Source of the DNA: Methylobacterium sp. J-026
GTDB taxonomy: Bacteria; Pseudomonadota; Alphaproteobacteria; Rhizobiales; Beijerinckiaceae
Assembly: GCF_022829585.1 (NCBI RefSeq)
Contig: NZ_JAKSYC010000351.1
Location: 1 to 64,000 of the forward strand
Direction: 5' to 3'
Length of the DNA: 64,000 nt
The notes under the pieces were generated by a model, which did not search any database, was not told the origin of the DNA, and saw nothing but the letters and a program-made list of their open reading frames with translations. Each line of letters opens with the position of its first letter. Positions within the stretch are counted from its first letter, which is position 1. Shown piece by piece: positions 41,166-50,423 of the stretch. A program made the translations under genes and the position numbers.

Positions 41166-42896
41166 ATGGTGACGCGTTTGAACGACAAGTCGAAGCTGCC
41201 GAGCCGCCACGTCACCGAGGGGCCCGACCGCGCGCCGCACCGCTCCTATCTCTACGCCATGGGTCTGACGCGTGAGCAGATCCATCAGCCGCTGGTCGGC
41301 GTCGCCTCCTGCTGGAACGAGGCCGCCCCCTGCAACATCTCGCTGATGCGGCAAGCGCAGGCGGTGAAGAAGGGCGTCGCCGCCGCCCACGGCACGCCGC
41401 GCGAGTTCTGCACCATCACGGTCACGGACGGCATCGCCATGGGCCATGGCGGCATGCGTGCCTCGCTGCCGTCCCGGGAGGTCATCGCCGATTCGGTCGA
41501 GCTGACCATGCGCGGCCATGCCTACGACGCCCTGGTGGGGCTGGCCGGCTGCGACAAGTCGCTGCCCGGGATGATGATGGCGATGGTCCGCCTCAACGTG
41601 CCGTCGATCTTCATCTACGGCGGCTCGATCCTGCCCGGCTCGTTCCGCGGCAAGCCCGTGACCGTCCAGGACCTGTTCGAGGCGGTCGGCAAGGTCGCGG
41701 TGGGCGACATGAGCCTGGAGGACCTCGACGAGCTGGAGCAGGTCGCCTGCCCGTCCGCCGGCGCCTGCGGCGCCCAGTTCACCGCCAACACCATGGCCAC
41801 CGTGTCCGAGGCGATCGGCCTGGCGCTGCCCTATTCGGCCGGCGCTCCGGCGCCCTACGAGATCCGCGACAAGTTCTGCGCCACCGCCGGCGAGAAGGTC
41901 ATGGAGCTGCTGGCCAAGCAGATCCGCCCGCGCGACATCGTCACCCGCAAGGCCCTGGAGAACGCCGCCACCGTGGTGGCCGCCTCCGGCGGCTCGACCA
42001 ACGCAGCGCTCCACCTGCCTGCCATCGCGCACGAGTGCGGCATCGCATTCACGCTCTTCGACGTGGCCGAGATCTTCCGGCGCACGCCCTACATCGCCGA
42101 CCTGAAGCCCGGCGGGCGCTACGTCGCCAAGGACATGTTCGAGGTCGGCGGCATCCCGCTGCTGATGAAGACCCTGCTCGACCATGGCTTCATGCACGGC
42201 GACTGCCTGACGGTCACCGGCCGCACCATCGCGGAGAACATGGACCGGGTGACCTGGAACCCGGACCAGGACGTGGTCTATCCGGCCAACCGGCCGATCA
42301 CCCCGACCGGCGGCGTCGTCGGCCTAAAGGGCAACCTCGCCCCCGAGGGCGCGATCGTGAAGGTCGCCGGCATGCCGGCCTCGAGCCAGGTCTTCACCGG
42401 CCCGGCCCGGGTGTTCGACGGCGAGGAGGCCTGTTTCGAGGCGGTGCAGTCGCGCACCTACAAGGAGGGCGACGTCCTCGTCATCCGCTACGAGGGTCCC
42501 CGCGGCGGCCCCGGCATGCGCGAGATGCTATCGACCACCGCGGCCCTCTACGGCCAGGGCATGGGCGACAAGGTCGCGCTGATCACCGACGGGCGCTTCT
42601 CCGGCGCGACGCGGGGCTTCTGCGTCGGCCATGTCGGCCCCGAGGCGGCGGTGGGCGGCCCGATCGGCCTAATCCGCGACGGCGACATGATCACCCTCGA
42701 CGCGATCCAGGGCACGCTCAGCGTCGCCCTGTCGGACGCGGAGCTCGCCGAGCGCCGCAAGGCCTGGGCACCGCGCGCCAACACCGCGACCTCCGGCTAC
42801 CTGTGGAAATACGCGCAGGGCGTCGGCCCGGCGCTGTACGGCGCCGTCACGCACCCCGGCGGTGCCGAGGAGACGCAGAGCTATGCGGACGTCTAG
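41166..42896 (+). CDS. ilvD: Dihydroxy-acid dehydratase
   Basis: IlvD dehydrates 2,3-dihydroxy-isovalerate and -methylvalerate in valine/isoleucine synthesis, using an Fe-S cluster and Mg. The 576-residue protein has the cluster cysteines in VASCWNEAAPCN (Cys49, Cys56), GLAGCDKSLPG (Cys129) and CPSAGACG (Cys195, Cys201). The conserved ITDGRFSGATRGFCVGHVGPEA segment is near the C-terminus. Related sugar-acid dehydratases (edd, araC-type) are close paralogues, but the overall motifs and length favour IlvD. Its last bases overlap the start of the ExoR-like gene. Confidence 0.93.
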   Translation: MVTRLNDKSKLPSRHVTEGPDRAPHRSYLYAMGLTREQIHQPLVGVASCWNEAAPCNISLMRQAQAVKKGVAAAHGTPREFCTITVTDGIAMGHGGMRASLPSREVIADSVELTMRGHAYDALVGLAGCDKSLPGMMMAMVRLNVPSIFIYGGSILPGSFRGKPVTVQDLFEAVGKVAVGDMSLEDLDELEQVACPSAGACGAQFTANTMATVSEAIGLALPYSAGAPAPYEIRDKFCATAGEKVMELLAKQIRPRDIVTRKALENAATVVAASGGSTNAALHLPAIAHECGIAFTLFDVAEIFRRTPYIADLKPGGRYVAKDMFEVGGIPLLMKTLLDHGFMHGDCLTVTGRTIAENMDRVTWNPDQDVVYPANRPITPTGGVVGLKGNLAPEGAIVKVAGMPASSQVFTGPARVFDGEEACFEAVQSRTYKEGDVLVIRYEGPRGGPGMREMLSTTAALYGQGMGDKVALITDGRFSGATRGFCVGHVGPEAAVGGPIGLIRDGDMITLDAIQGTLSVALSDAELAERRKAWAPRANTATSGYLWKYAQGVGPALYGAVTHPGGAEETQSYADV

Positions 42897-43785
42897 GACT
42901 GACCTCAGCCGGCGCAGGGCGCCGGCCGGGGCCGATCCCGGTCGGTTCCGGTCCCTCGGCAGGGCCGCCCTCGCGGCCTGGGCCCTGGCCCTGTTCGCCC
43001 TGCCGACCGACGCGCCCCGCGCGCTCGACGCCAATGTCCGCGTGCCGGTCCCGGTGCCGGTCGCGGACAGGGGCTATCGCTCGGCCAAGGACGCGCTCCG
43101 GGCCGGTGTCCGCGAGTACAATGCCGGCGATAAGCAGGGCGCGGCCCGCGCCCTCGAATACGCCGCCGGCCAGGGCCATGCCCTCGCCCTGTGGAAGCTC
43201 GGCCGGATGTATGCCGAGGGCGACGGCGTGCCCCACGACGACCTGAAGGCGTTCGAGTTCTTCTCCCGGATCGCCGATGCCAGCACCGATGACGGGCCCG
43301 ATCCGCAGAATTCCGCGGTGCTGGGCAGCGCCTTCACGGCGCTCGGCACCTATTTCCTGGAGGGGATCAAGGGCACCTACGTGCGCCCGAATCCCGAGCG
43401 CGCCTACGACATGTTCAACTACGCGGCATCCTATTACGGCGACCCCAACGCGCAGTACAATCTCGCCCGGCTCTACCTCGATGGCACCGGCGTCGAATCC
43501 GATCCCCGGCAGGCGGCGCGCTGGTTCAACCTCGCCGCCGAGAAGGGCCACCACCCCGCCCAGGCGCTGCTCGGCGACATGCTGATGAACGGTCTCGGCG
43601 GCGTGCCGATCCAGCGGGTGAAGGGCCTGATGTGGCTGTCCCTCGCCCGCGAGGGCGCGGAGGGCCGCAAGGACGACTGGATCGTCGCGCTCTACGACAA
43701 GAACTGGGCCTCCGCCAACGAGGACGACCGCGCCGAGGCGCAGACCCAGCTCCAGACCGTGGGTTCGATCCGCAAGCGGCGCTGA
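42883..43785 (+). CDS. Sel1-repeat protein, ExoR-like
   Basis: A 300-residue exported protein. After an Arg-rich N-terminus there is a signal-like helix (AALAAWALALFALPTDAPRA), then four to five Sel1/TPR-like repeats (KLGRMYAEGDGV, LARLYLDGTGVE, LLGDMLMNGLGG). The whole layout matches ExoR of rhizobia, the periplasmic inhibitor of the ExoS-ChvI two-component system that controls exopolysaccharide and motility. ATG 42883 overlaps the ilvD stop by 14 bp. That start adds an unusual Arg-rich lead; a later non-ATG start is possible. The ExoR assignment rests on repeats and general similarity. Confidence 0.75.
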   Translation: MRTSRTDLSRRRAPAGADPGRFRSLGRAALAAWALALFALPTDAPRALDANVRVPVPVPVADRGYRSAKDALRAGVREYNAGDKQGAARALEYAAGQGHALALWKLGRMYAEGDGVPHDDLKAFEFFSRIADASTDDGPDPQNSAVLGSAFTALGTYFLEGIKGTYVRPNPERAYDMFNYAASYYGDPNAQYNLARLYLDGTGVESDPRQAARWFNLAAEKGHHPAQALLGDMLMNGLGGVPIQRVKGLMWLSLAREGAEGRKDDWIVALYDKNWASANEDDRAEAQTQLQTVGSIRKRR

Positions 43786-43803
43786 ACCCGGGTTGATCGA
43801 GGC

Positions 43804-43834
43804 CCTGCCGCTGCCTCCGGGAGACAGCGGCAGG
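43804..43834. terminator. Strong hairpin between convergent genes
   Basis: Perfect 10-base arms CCTGCCGCTG (43804-43813) and CAGCGGCAGG (43825-43834) enclose an 11-base loop. It lies 18 bp after the ExoR-like stop and 18 bp from the GST stop on the opposite strand. It is a good candidate for a bidirectional terminator. Confidence 0.6.
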
Positions 43835-43852
43835 CCCCGCTAGCGGCAGGGT

Positions 43853-44476
43853 TCAGCCTTTCCTGGCGTCCTGCGCGGCCTTGAACGACGGCCGCGCCAG
43901 GATCTCGGCGATGTAGGCCGAGAGCTTGGGCCAGCGGCCGGCATCGATCCGGGCCTCGGCCAAGTGGAAATTGTAGAAGCCCGTGGCGATCGAGATATCG
44001 GCGATGCTGAACGCGTCGCCCACGAGGTAAGACCCCGCGATCTGCCGCTCCAGGCAATCGAACAGCGGCGGCAGGTCGGTGTCGAGGGCCTTGGTTACGG
44101 CGGCCTCGTCGGTGGGCTTGCCCATCATGTTGGGCTTCATGACCCGCTCGACGAACGGCACGATCAGCGGGCCGAACAATTCGGTGTCGCCGAACTTGTC
44201 GAACCAGACCGCGCGCCCGAGCGCCTGCGGATCGGCCGGGACCAGGGCCGGGCTCGGGTGCTTGCGCTCCAGGTACCAGAGGATCGCCGAAGAATCCGCC
44301 AGCCTGAAGCCGCCATCGTCGATCGCCGGAATCTTGCCCAGCGGGCTTGCCGCCTGGAAATCCGGGTCTGGGGCGTGGAACATCACCGGCCTGTGCTCGT
44401 GGGGCACGTTCTTCTCGGCGAGCGAGACCAGGACCTTGCGGACGTAAGGCGAATAGCCGGTACCGTAGACGATCAT
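43853..44476 (-). CDS. Glutathione S-transferase family protein
   Basis: A 207-residue protein with a thioredoxin-like N-terminal domain (IVYGTGYSPYVRKVLVSLAE, then the cis-Pro region GKIPAIDD and LADSSAILWYLE for glutathione binding) and an all-helical C-terminal domain (AFSIADISIATGF). Members detoxify electrophiles or act in specific catabolic steps. The catalytic Ser/Tyr lies in GYSPYVRK. ATG 44476 follows AAGGGAG. Located 71 bp after xthA on the same strand. Confidence 0.9.
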   Translation of the reverse strand: MIVYGTGYSPYVRKVLVSLAEKNVPHEHRPVMFHAPDPDFQAASPLGKIPAIDDGGFRLADSSAILWYLERKHPSPALVPADPQALGRAVWFDKFGDTELFGPLIVPFVERVMKPNMMGKPTDEAAVTKALDTDLPPLFDCLERQIAGSYLVGDAFSIADISIATGFYNFHLAEARIDAGRWPKLSAYIAEILARPSFKAAQDARKG

Positions 44477-44547
44477 CGTGACTCCCTTGGTGACAGGGCC
44501 GGCGGATCGCGATCCACCCGGCCGTGGGATGGAGGTAGGGCGGATCC

Positions 44548-45342
44548 TCAGCCTGCCGACAATTCCACCGTCACCGGCACATGGTCGGAGGGTTTGTCGA
44601 GCCCCCGGAGATGCTTCTGCACCGAGGCCGAGATCAGCCGGTCGGCGGCCTGCGGCGAGAGCAGCAGATGGTCGATGCGGATGCCGACGTTCCGCGGCCA
44701 GCACCCCGCCTGATAGTCCCAAAAGGTGTAGAGCCCGTCGCGGGGATCGCAGGCGCGCAGGCCGTCGGTGTAGCCCTCGGCCAGCAGCGCCCGGAACGCC
44801 ATGCGGCTGTCGGGACGGAACAGCGCGTCGGACCGCCACGCCTCCGGGTCGGCGGCGTCGGCGAGTTCCGGGATGACGTTGTAGTCGCCCGCCAGCACAA
44901 TTGCCTTCTCATCGGCCATGAGCGCGCGTGCGTGGCGCTGCAGCCGTTCCAGGAAGGCGAGCTTGTACGGGTATTTCGGGCTGTCCACCGGGTTGCCGTT
45001 CGGCAGGTAGATCGACGCCACCCGTACCGGCGCGGTGTCGGGGCCAGAGACCAGCGCCTCGATGTAGCGGGCCTGCTCGTCGGCCGCGTCGCCCGGCAGC
45101 CCGCGCCGGATCTCGCTCATAGTGAGAGGCGCGCGGACCAGCAGCGCGACACCGTTATAGGCCTTCTGCCCGAGCGTCTCGACCGCGTAGCCGGCGGCCT
45201 CGACCTCGGCGCGGGGGAACGCCGCGTCCTGGCATTTCAGCTCCTGCAGGCAGAGTGCGTCGGGCCGGGCCTCGTCCAGGAACGCCAGCAGGTGGGGCAA
45301 GCGTTGCTTGACCGAATTGACGTTCCAGGTCGTGATCCGCAT
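44548..45342 (-). CDS. xthA: Exodeoxyribonuclease III
   Basis: An AP endonuclease and 3'-5' exonuclease of base-excision repair. The 264-residue protein has all active-site motifs: WNVNS (Asn7), CLQELKCQD (Glu34), IYLPNG (Tyr112), GDYNVIPE (Asp153, Asn155), RIDHLLLS and SDHVPV (Asp253, His254). ATG 45342 (MRITTWNVNS) is the standard start. The upstream open frame to 45510 runs through the intergenic repeat and is not protein-like. Confidence 0.95.
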   Translation of the reverse strand: MRITTWNVNSVKQRLPHLLAFLDEARPDALCLQELKCQDAAFPRAEVEAAGYAVETLGQKAYNGVALLVRAPLTMSEIRRGLPGDAADEQARYIEALVSGPDTAPVRVASIYLPNGNPVDSPKYPYKLAFLERLQRHARALMADEKAIVLAGDYNVIPELADAADPEAWRSDALFRPDSRMAFRALLAEGYTDGLRACDPRDGLYTFWDYQAGCWPRNVGIRIDHLLLSPQAADRLISASVQKHLRGLDKPSDHVPVTVELSAG

Positions 45343-45427
45343 CGCCTCGCATCCGGTCGCCGCCGCGCCGTCATCCGCGCTTCGCCGCGCCCTGGCAAGG
45401 CCATCCCGGCGCAAGGCCGGGGATCTA

Positions 45428-45518
45428 GCGCATCGGGCCGGACGGCGGAAACGGCACGATGCGCTACGCTTTTGTATCCGCATCGTCTTCTTCCGAAAGC
45501 CGGCGGCCACCTTTCGGG
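45428..45518 (-). repeat. Composite palindromic intergenic repeat, copy 2
   Basis: Read on the minus strand, a first hairpin CCGAAAG ... CTTTCGG (45517-45493) containing GGTGGCCGCCGG is followed by an AT-containing spacer. A second hairpin then follows, with arms CGGCACGATGCGC (45452-45464, plus strand) and GCGCATCGGGCCG (45428-45440), one mismatch and an 11-base loop. It matches copy 1 (1006-1096) in order and much of its sequence. It lies in the divergent gap between xthA and the ceramidase-family gene and may carry or sit beside their promoters. Confidence 0.75.
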
Positions 45519-45539
45519 ACGATGCGCGAGGGTCTCCAG

Positions 45540-46226
45540 ATGGATTGGTTCGAGCCGGTGCGGGCCTATTGCGAGCGGACCGACGCCGGGTTCTGGTCCG
45601 AGCCCGTCAATGCCCTGTCCAATGCCGGCTTCGTCCTGGCCGCCGCCGCGGCGGGATGGCGCGCGGGGCGACCCCGGCCGCCGGACCGCGCCGCGCTCGC
45701 CCTAGCCGGGTTGATCGCATCGGTCGGAATCGGGTCCTTCCTGTTCCACACGCTGGCAGTCTACTGGTCGATGCTCGCCGACGTGATCCCGATCGCGCTG
45801 TTCATCGACGCCTATCTCGCCGTGGCGCTGCGCCGGTATCTGCGGCTGGCGCCGGTCCGCGTCGTCGCAGCGACCCTCGGGTTCGCCCTATTCGGCTTCG
45901 CCCTCTCGCCCATGCTCGACGGCCTGGCCGGGCAGGACGTTTCGCGACTGACCAACGGTTCGATCGATTATGTACCGGCCATGCTTGCGCTGTTCGGTGT
46001 GGCCGCCGTGACCGTCGGGCGGCCCGAGGAGCGCTTCGTCGGCACCGGACGGCGCCTCGCCGGGATCGGCGTGCTGTTCCTGTTGTCGCTCGCCGCGCGC
46101 ACCGCCGATCAGGCCACCTGCACGGTACTGCCGATCGGGACGCACGCGCTCTGGCATCTCCTGAACGCGGCGGTGCTCTACGCCCTGGTGGCGACCGCGA
46201 TCCGGCATCGCGACCTGGCCGGATGA
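45540..46226 (+). CDS. Ceramidase-family (CREST) integral membrane hydrolase-like protein
   Basis: A 228-residue protein with about seven membrane helices. It matches the bacterial ceramidase domain family (alkaline ceramidase/PAQR-like CREST superfamily): EPVNALSNAGF near the N-terminus, IGSFLFHTLAVYWSMLADVIP (Ser66, His70, Asp81) and a C-terminal GTHALWHLLNAAV (two His). These residues form the metal site of an amide hydrolase in characterised members. The natural substrate in bacteria is unknown. ATG 45540 is the best start; a second ATG at 45522 is close to the repeat. Confidence 0.85.
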   Translation: MDWFEPVRAYCERTDAGFWSEPVNALSNAGFVLAAAAAGWRAGRPRPPDRAALALAGLIASVGIGSFLFHTLAVYWSMLADVIPIALFIDAYLAVALRRYLRLAPVRVVAATLGFALFGFALSPMLDGLAGQDVSRLTNGSIDYVPAMLALFGVAAVTVGRPEERFVGTGRRLAGIGVLFLLSLAARTADQATCTVLPIGTHALWHLLNAAVLYALVATAIRHRDLAG

Positions 46227-46335
46227 GGCGGCCTCGGCACCTCGGCCGTTTCCTTGCAGCCGGGACGGAATTCTTGCAGAACTGCGCCGCATCGGGCGCC
46301 CCGACCGTCAGGGCCGCCCGGGCACGGAAGGGGTC

Positions 46336-47652
46336 ATGACAGTGAGCTTTCGCCTCGGGATCGCCGGGCTCGGCACCGTCGGTGCGTCCGTGGTCCAGAT
46401 GGTCGAACGCCGCCGGGCGGCGCTGACCGCTTCGGGCCTCGACCTCCGCGTCACGGCGGTCTCGTCGCGCGACCGCAGCCGCGACCGCGGCCTCGACCTG
46501 ACGGGTATCGACTGGTTCGACGATCCGGTCGCGCTCGCGCGTTCGGAAACCGTGGACTGCGTGGTCGAGCTGATCGGCGGATCCGGCGGCCCCGCCAAGG
46601 CGGTGGTCGAGGCGGCCCTCCAGGCCGGCAAGCCGGTGGTGACCGCCAACAAGGCGCTCCTCGCCCACCACGGTGCGGCCCTGGCGGCCCTCGCTGAGGA
46701 AAGGGGCGTCGCCCTCGCCTTCGAGGCGGCGGTGGCCGGGGGCATCCCGGTGATCAAGACCCTGCGTGAGGGGCTCCCCGGCAACACGATCGCCCGCGTC
46801 TACGGGATCCTCAACGGCACCTGCAACTACATCCTCAGCCGGATGGAGCGCGAGGGTCTGACCTTCGAGGCCTGCCTCAAGGATGCGCAGGCGCTCGGCT
46901 ATGCCGAGGCAGATCCGACCTTCGACGTCGAGGGCTTCGACACCGCCCACAAGCTCGCGATCCTGACGAGCCTCGCCTTCGGCACCGCTCTCGACGCCGA
47001 GGGCGTCTCGGTGGAGGGGATTTCGCGCGTCCAGCCCCTCGACCTGCGGATGGCGGACGAACTCGGGTACCGGATCAAGCTGCTCGGTGTGGCGCAGGCC
47101 ATCGAGTCGGGGATCGAGCAGCGGGTGCATCCGACGATGGTGCCGAAATCCTCGGCGATCGCGCAGGTCATGGGCGTCACCAACGCAGTCACCATCGACG
47201 CGGACGCGGTCGGCGAATTGACCCTGATCGGTCCCGGTGCCGGCGGCGCGGCGACGGCCTCCGCCGTGGTGGCCGACATCGCCGACGTGGCGCGCGGCAT
47301 CGTGCGCCCGACCTTCGGCGTCCCGGCCGTCACGATGCAGCCCAGCGAGCGCGTCGAGATGCAGCGCCACGAGGGCGGGTACTACATCCGCCTCACGGTT
47401 CACGACCGTCCGGGCGTCGCCGCCGGTGTCGCCCAGCGGATGGCCGAGCGGGAGATCTCGCTGGAGAGCATCCTGCAGCGCCGGACCGAGGGGGCCGGCA
47501 CGGATCCGCGCGGGCGCTCGGGCCGGCCGGTGCCGCTGGTCCTGATCACCTATGCGGCGACGGAGGGCACCATCCGGGCCGCGCTCGATGCCATCGATGC
47601 GGACGGGCTGCTCGCGGAGCCGCCGCAGGTGATCCGAATCGAGCGTGAGTAA
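46336..47652 (+). CDS. hom: Homoserine dehydrogenase
   Basis: Hom reduces aspartate semialdehyde to homoserine, leading to threonine, methionine and isoleucine. The 438-residue protein has the NAD(P) motif GLGTVGASVV at the N-terminus, TANKALLAHHG, the catalytic-domain GILNGTCNYILSRME, and a C-terminal ACT domain (YYIRLTVHDRPGVAAGVAQR) that suggests threonine feedback control. ATG 46336 lies in a 109-bp gap after the ceramidase-family gene. glpX follows 207 bp downstream, the usual Hyphomicrobiales neighbour. Confidence 0.95.
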   Translation: MTVSFRLGIAGLGTVGASVVQMVERRRAALTASGLDLRVTAVSSRDRSRDRGLDLTGIDWFDDPVALARSETVDCVVELIGGSGGPAKAVVEAALQAGKPVVTANKALLAHHGAALAALAEERGVALAFEAAVAGGIPVIKTLREGLPGNTIARVYGILNGTCNYILSRMEREGLTFEACLKDAQALGYAEADPTFDVEGFDTAHKLAILTSLAFGTALDAEGVSVEGISRVQPLDLRMADELGYRIKLLGVAQAIESGIEQRVHPTMVPKSSAIAQVMGVTNAVTIDADAVGELTLIGPGAGGAATASAVVADIADVARGIVRPTFGVPAVTMQPSERVEMQRHEGGYYIRLTVHDRPGVAAGVAQRMAEREISLESILQRRTEGAGTDPRGRSGRPVPLVLITYAATEGTIRAALDAIDADGLLAEPPQVIRIERE

Positions 47653-47859
47653 CGGCACCGCCCCGATCCGCAATCCGCGATCCCGCTGCGCAGGTCGATG
47701 CCACGGCTGTGATCCGGACGCGGTCTTGGGCTGCCGGCGGTCCGGCCTTACGACGGTCCATCAGGCATCGGAGCGCGGAACTTAGGCTGAACGTCTGCCG
47801 CGCGACGGCATTAAACCGGTATCCGACTTCAAGATCGGGCCGGACAGAGGCAGGAAACG

Positions 47860-48843
47860 ATGGCTGATGCACCAAGGTCCGTCTCGCGCGGGGTTCCGCG
47901 CATGCTCGCCCTCGAACTCGCCCGCGTCACGGAACGCGCCGCCATCGCGGCCGCACGCCTGCGCGGCAAGGGTGACGAGAAGGCCGCCGACCAAGCGGCG
48001 GTCGATGCCATGCGCGACGAACTCAACGGTCTGCCGATCCGCGGAACCGTGGTGATCGGGGAGGGCGAGCGCGATCAGGCGCCGATGCTGTTCATCGGCG
48101 AGCAGCTCGGGCGGGGTGAGGGGCCCGAGGTAGACATCGCCGTTGATCCCCTCGAGGGCACGACGCTCTGCGCGAAGGACATGCCGGGCGCCATCGCGGT
48201 GATGGCGATGGCCGAGCGCGGCTCCCTGCTCGCGGCCCCCGACGTCTACATGCAGAAGATCGCCATCGGGCCCGGCTACCCCCCGGGCCTCGTCGATCTG
48301 GATGCGAGCGCCACCGACAACGTCATGGCGCTGGCCCGGGCCAAGGGCGTCGAGCCGCAGCAGATCACCGCGCTCATCCTGGACCGGCCCCGTCACGCGG
48401 CGCTCGTGGCCGAGGTGCGGGCGGCGGGCGCCGCGGTACGGTTGATCTCGGACGGCGACATCGCCGGCATCATCTTCACGGCGAGCCCCAAGGAGACCGG
48501 CATCGACCTCTATCTCGGGATCGGCGCGGCGCCGGAGGGGGTCCTCGCCGCCGCGGCGATGCGGTGCATCGGCGGCCAGATGCAGGGTCGGCTGATCCTC
48601 GACACGGCGGATCGCCGTCGCCGGGCGGCCGAGATGGGCATCGAAGATGGCGATCGGAAATACGACCTCACCGACCTTGCGAGCGGCGACGTGATCGTGG
48701 CCGCCACGGGGGTCACCGACGGTGCGCTCCTGCGGGGCGTCCGGTTCCAGCCCGACCGGATCCAGACCGAGACGGTGGTCTACCGCTCGGAGGCCGGCAC
48801 GGTCCGCCGGATCCTCGGCGAACATCGACGCGGGCTGAGTTGA
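47860..48843 (+). CDS. glpX: Fructose-1,6-bisphosphatase class II
   Basis: GlpX hydrolyses fructose 1,6-bisphosphate (and in some bacteria sedoheptulose bisphosphate) in gluconeogenesis or the Calvin-type cycle. The 327-residue protein has VVIGEGERDQAPML and DIAVDPLEGTTLCAKDMPGA, which form the metal and substrate site, and VTDGALLRGVRF near the end. ATG 47860 follows GGCAGGAAACG. It is next to hom, as in other members of the order. Confidence 0.95.
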   Translation: MADAPRSVSRGVPRMLALELARVTERAAIAAARLRGKGDEKAADQAAVDAMRDELNGLPIRGTVVIGEGERDQAPMLFIGEQLGRGEGPEVDIAVDPLEGTTLCAKDMPGAIAVMAMAERGSLLAAPDVYMQKIAIGPGYPPGLVDLDASATDNVMALARAKGVEPQQITALILDRPRHAALVAEVRAAGAAVRLISDGDIAGIIFTASPKETGIDLYLGIGAAPEGVLAAAAMRCIGGQMQGRLILDTADRRRRAAEMGIEDGDRKYDLTDLASGDVIVAATGVTDGALLRGVRFQPDRIQTETVVYRSEAGTVRRILGEHRRGLS

Positions 48844-48957
48844 GGCGCCGCGCCGCCGCGCCCCGATCGGACTTGGCCCGCGGGACGGAGACGCCAGATC
48901 GTGAAAACGGATTCACGCGCGGTCCAGAAGCCCGGCCCCGGCGTGAAGCCCGCGCCG

Positions 48958-49887
48958 TCAGTTCAGCACGACCACCTTGCTGCCGACATTCACGCGGCTG
49001 AACAGGTCGATCGCGTCCTGATTGATCATCCGGATGCAGCCCGACGAGACGCTCTTGCCGATCGAGAACGGCTCCAGGGTGCCGTGGATCCGGAACAGCG
49101 TGTCCTTGTTGCCCTGCCAGAGGTACATGGCCCGCGCGCCCAGCGGATTGCGCAGGCCGCCGGCGACGCCGAGGCCGCTCTGGAGCTTGTCGACCTCGCT
49201 CGCCAGTTTCGGGCTGCGGGCGATCATCTCCTTCGGTGGGTACCAATCCGGCCAGGCCTGCTTGGAATTGACGGTCGCGTTGCCGGACCACGCGAAACCC
49301 TGCTTGCCCACCCCGACCCCGTAGCGGCGCGCCCGGCCGTTCTCCTGGACCAGCGTCAGCTGGTGGGCGCGCGGGTCGACGATGATCGTCCCGGGCTCGT
49401 AGGGGCCGTGATAGGCGATCTCCTGGCGCAGGAAGGCCGGGTTCATTTTCTTGTAGTTGAACGGCTGAACCGGATACACGTCGTCCGTGACCGGCCCGTA
49501 GGCCTTCGCGTAATCGATCGGTTCGTTGTCGGGCGCCCGAAGCACGGCCCTGGCCTTGGCGGCCTCGAGCGGCGAGAGCCCTTCGGCCGGCGGCACGGCG
49601 CCGGGACGGGCCGGGACGGTGGGATTCACGTCGAGGCTCGCGGCGGGCGGTGCGGCCGGAGTCGCGGGCGCAGGACGAACGATGTCGGCCCGCCCGGTAT
49701 AGGGCAGGTAGCGCCCGTTGCGCCGCACGTAGAGCGCACCGTTCTGATCCTGATAGAGCTGCCCGTCGTCACCGAATCCATCGATGCCGGACTCGCCGAC
49801 AGGGCCGCGGCCCTGGGCATGAGCGGTCGTGGCGAACGCGATGACGGCGAGGCCGGCCAGGAGCAGGCGGCGGATCGGGGCGGACAT
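48958..49887 (-). CDS. L,D-transpeptidase (YkuD/ErfK type)
   Basis: A 309-residue exported protein. A signal peptide (RLLLAGLAVIAFATTAHAQG) precedes a Pro/Ala linker and a YkuD domain with IHGTLEPFSIGKSVSSGCIRM (seen in two parts), nucleophile Cys284. The catalytic domain is preceded by the conserved GTIIVDPRAHQLTLVQENGR. No separate peptidoglycan-binding domain is visible, unlike the enzyme at 26553-27656. It likely crosslinks peptidoglycan or anchors an outer-membrane protein to it. ATG 49887. Confidence 0.92.
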   Translation of the reverse strand: MSAPIRRLLLAGLAVIAFATTAHAQGRGPVGESGIDGFGDDGQLYQDQNGALYVRRNGRYLPYTGRADIVRPAPATPAAPPAASLDVNPTVPARPGAVPPAEGLSPLEAAKARAVLRAPDNEPIDYAKAYGPVTDDVYPVQPFNYKKMNPAFLRQEIAYHGPYEPGTIIVDPRAHQLTLVQENGRARRYGVGVGKQGFAWSGNATVNSKQAWPDWYPPKEMIARSPKLASEVDKLQSGLGVAGGLRNPLGARAMYLWQGNKDTLFRIHGTLEPFSIGKSVSSGCIRMINQDAIDLFSRVNVGSKVVVLN

Positions 49888-50423
49888 GCGATGATTTCCC
49901 TGGAAGGCGACGCCGGCTGTCGAGGCGGCGCGCGATCGAGCAGACCCGTACGAATATGGGGTCCCGCCCAGTCCGTGACTTAGCAAATATCCCGCGCGGC
50001 CGCCAAGTTGAACCGGCGGGCACGAACGTCCTGGAGGACATCGGGACCCTTTCTGCGCCGCGGTGTTGCCGTTGTGCCTCAACGGTTCCCGCGGTCCCCG
50101 ATGAAGAGACTGGTTCGGCGCAGTTCCGGACGGCACAAGACGCGCGCTCGTCTCTGCCGCTCCGCCGCCCGTTTGCTCGGCACGCCTGCCTTGAACGGCG
50201 GCATCGGTGATCCGGGACCGGAGCCCGACCGGGATAGTCGGCCGAGCGATCAGCGGCGGCAACGCGGGCGGCGGCCGGTCTGGCACGCTTGCTGCTTTGC
50301 CGAGAAGGCCGCGCGTGCCGCGGCAGCGGAGCAACGGCGCTCCAAACAGCGGACGGTGTGAGTCCGGATCCCCCGGCATGAGCGGCCGCGTGACGGTTCG
50401 CCCACTTGAGACGAGCACCAGAT
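49888..50423. other. Long intergenic region between L,D-transpeptidase and narK-like genes
   Basis: At 536 bp it is the longest gene-free stretch in the window. Several chance frames cross it, but all are Arg/Ser/Pro-rich and none has a good start. It must carry promoters for the divergent genes on both sides. No obvious operator palindrome, riboswitch or repeat was recognised by eye. Confidence 0.5.
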
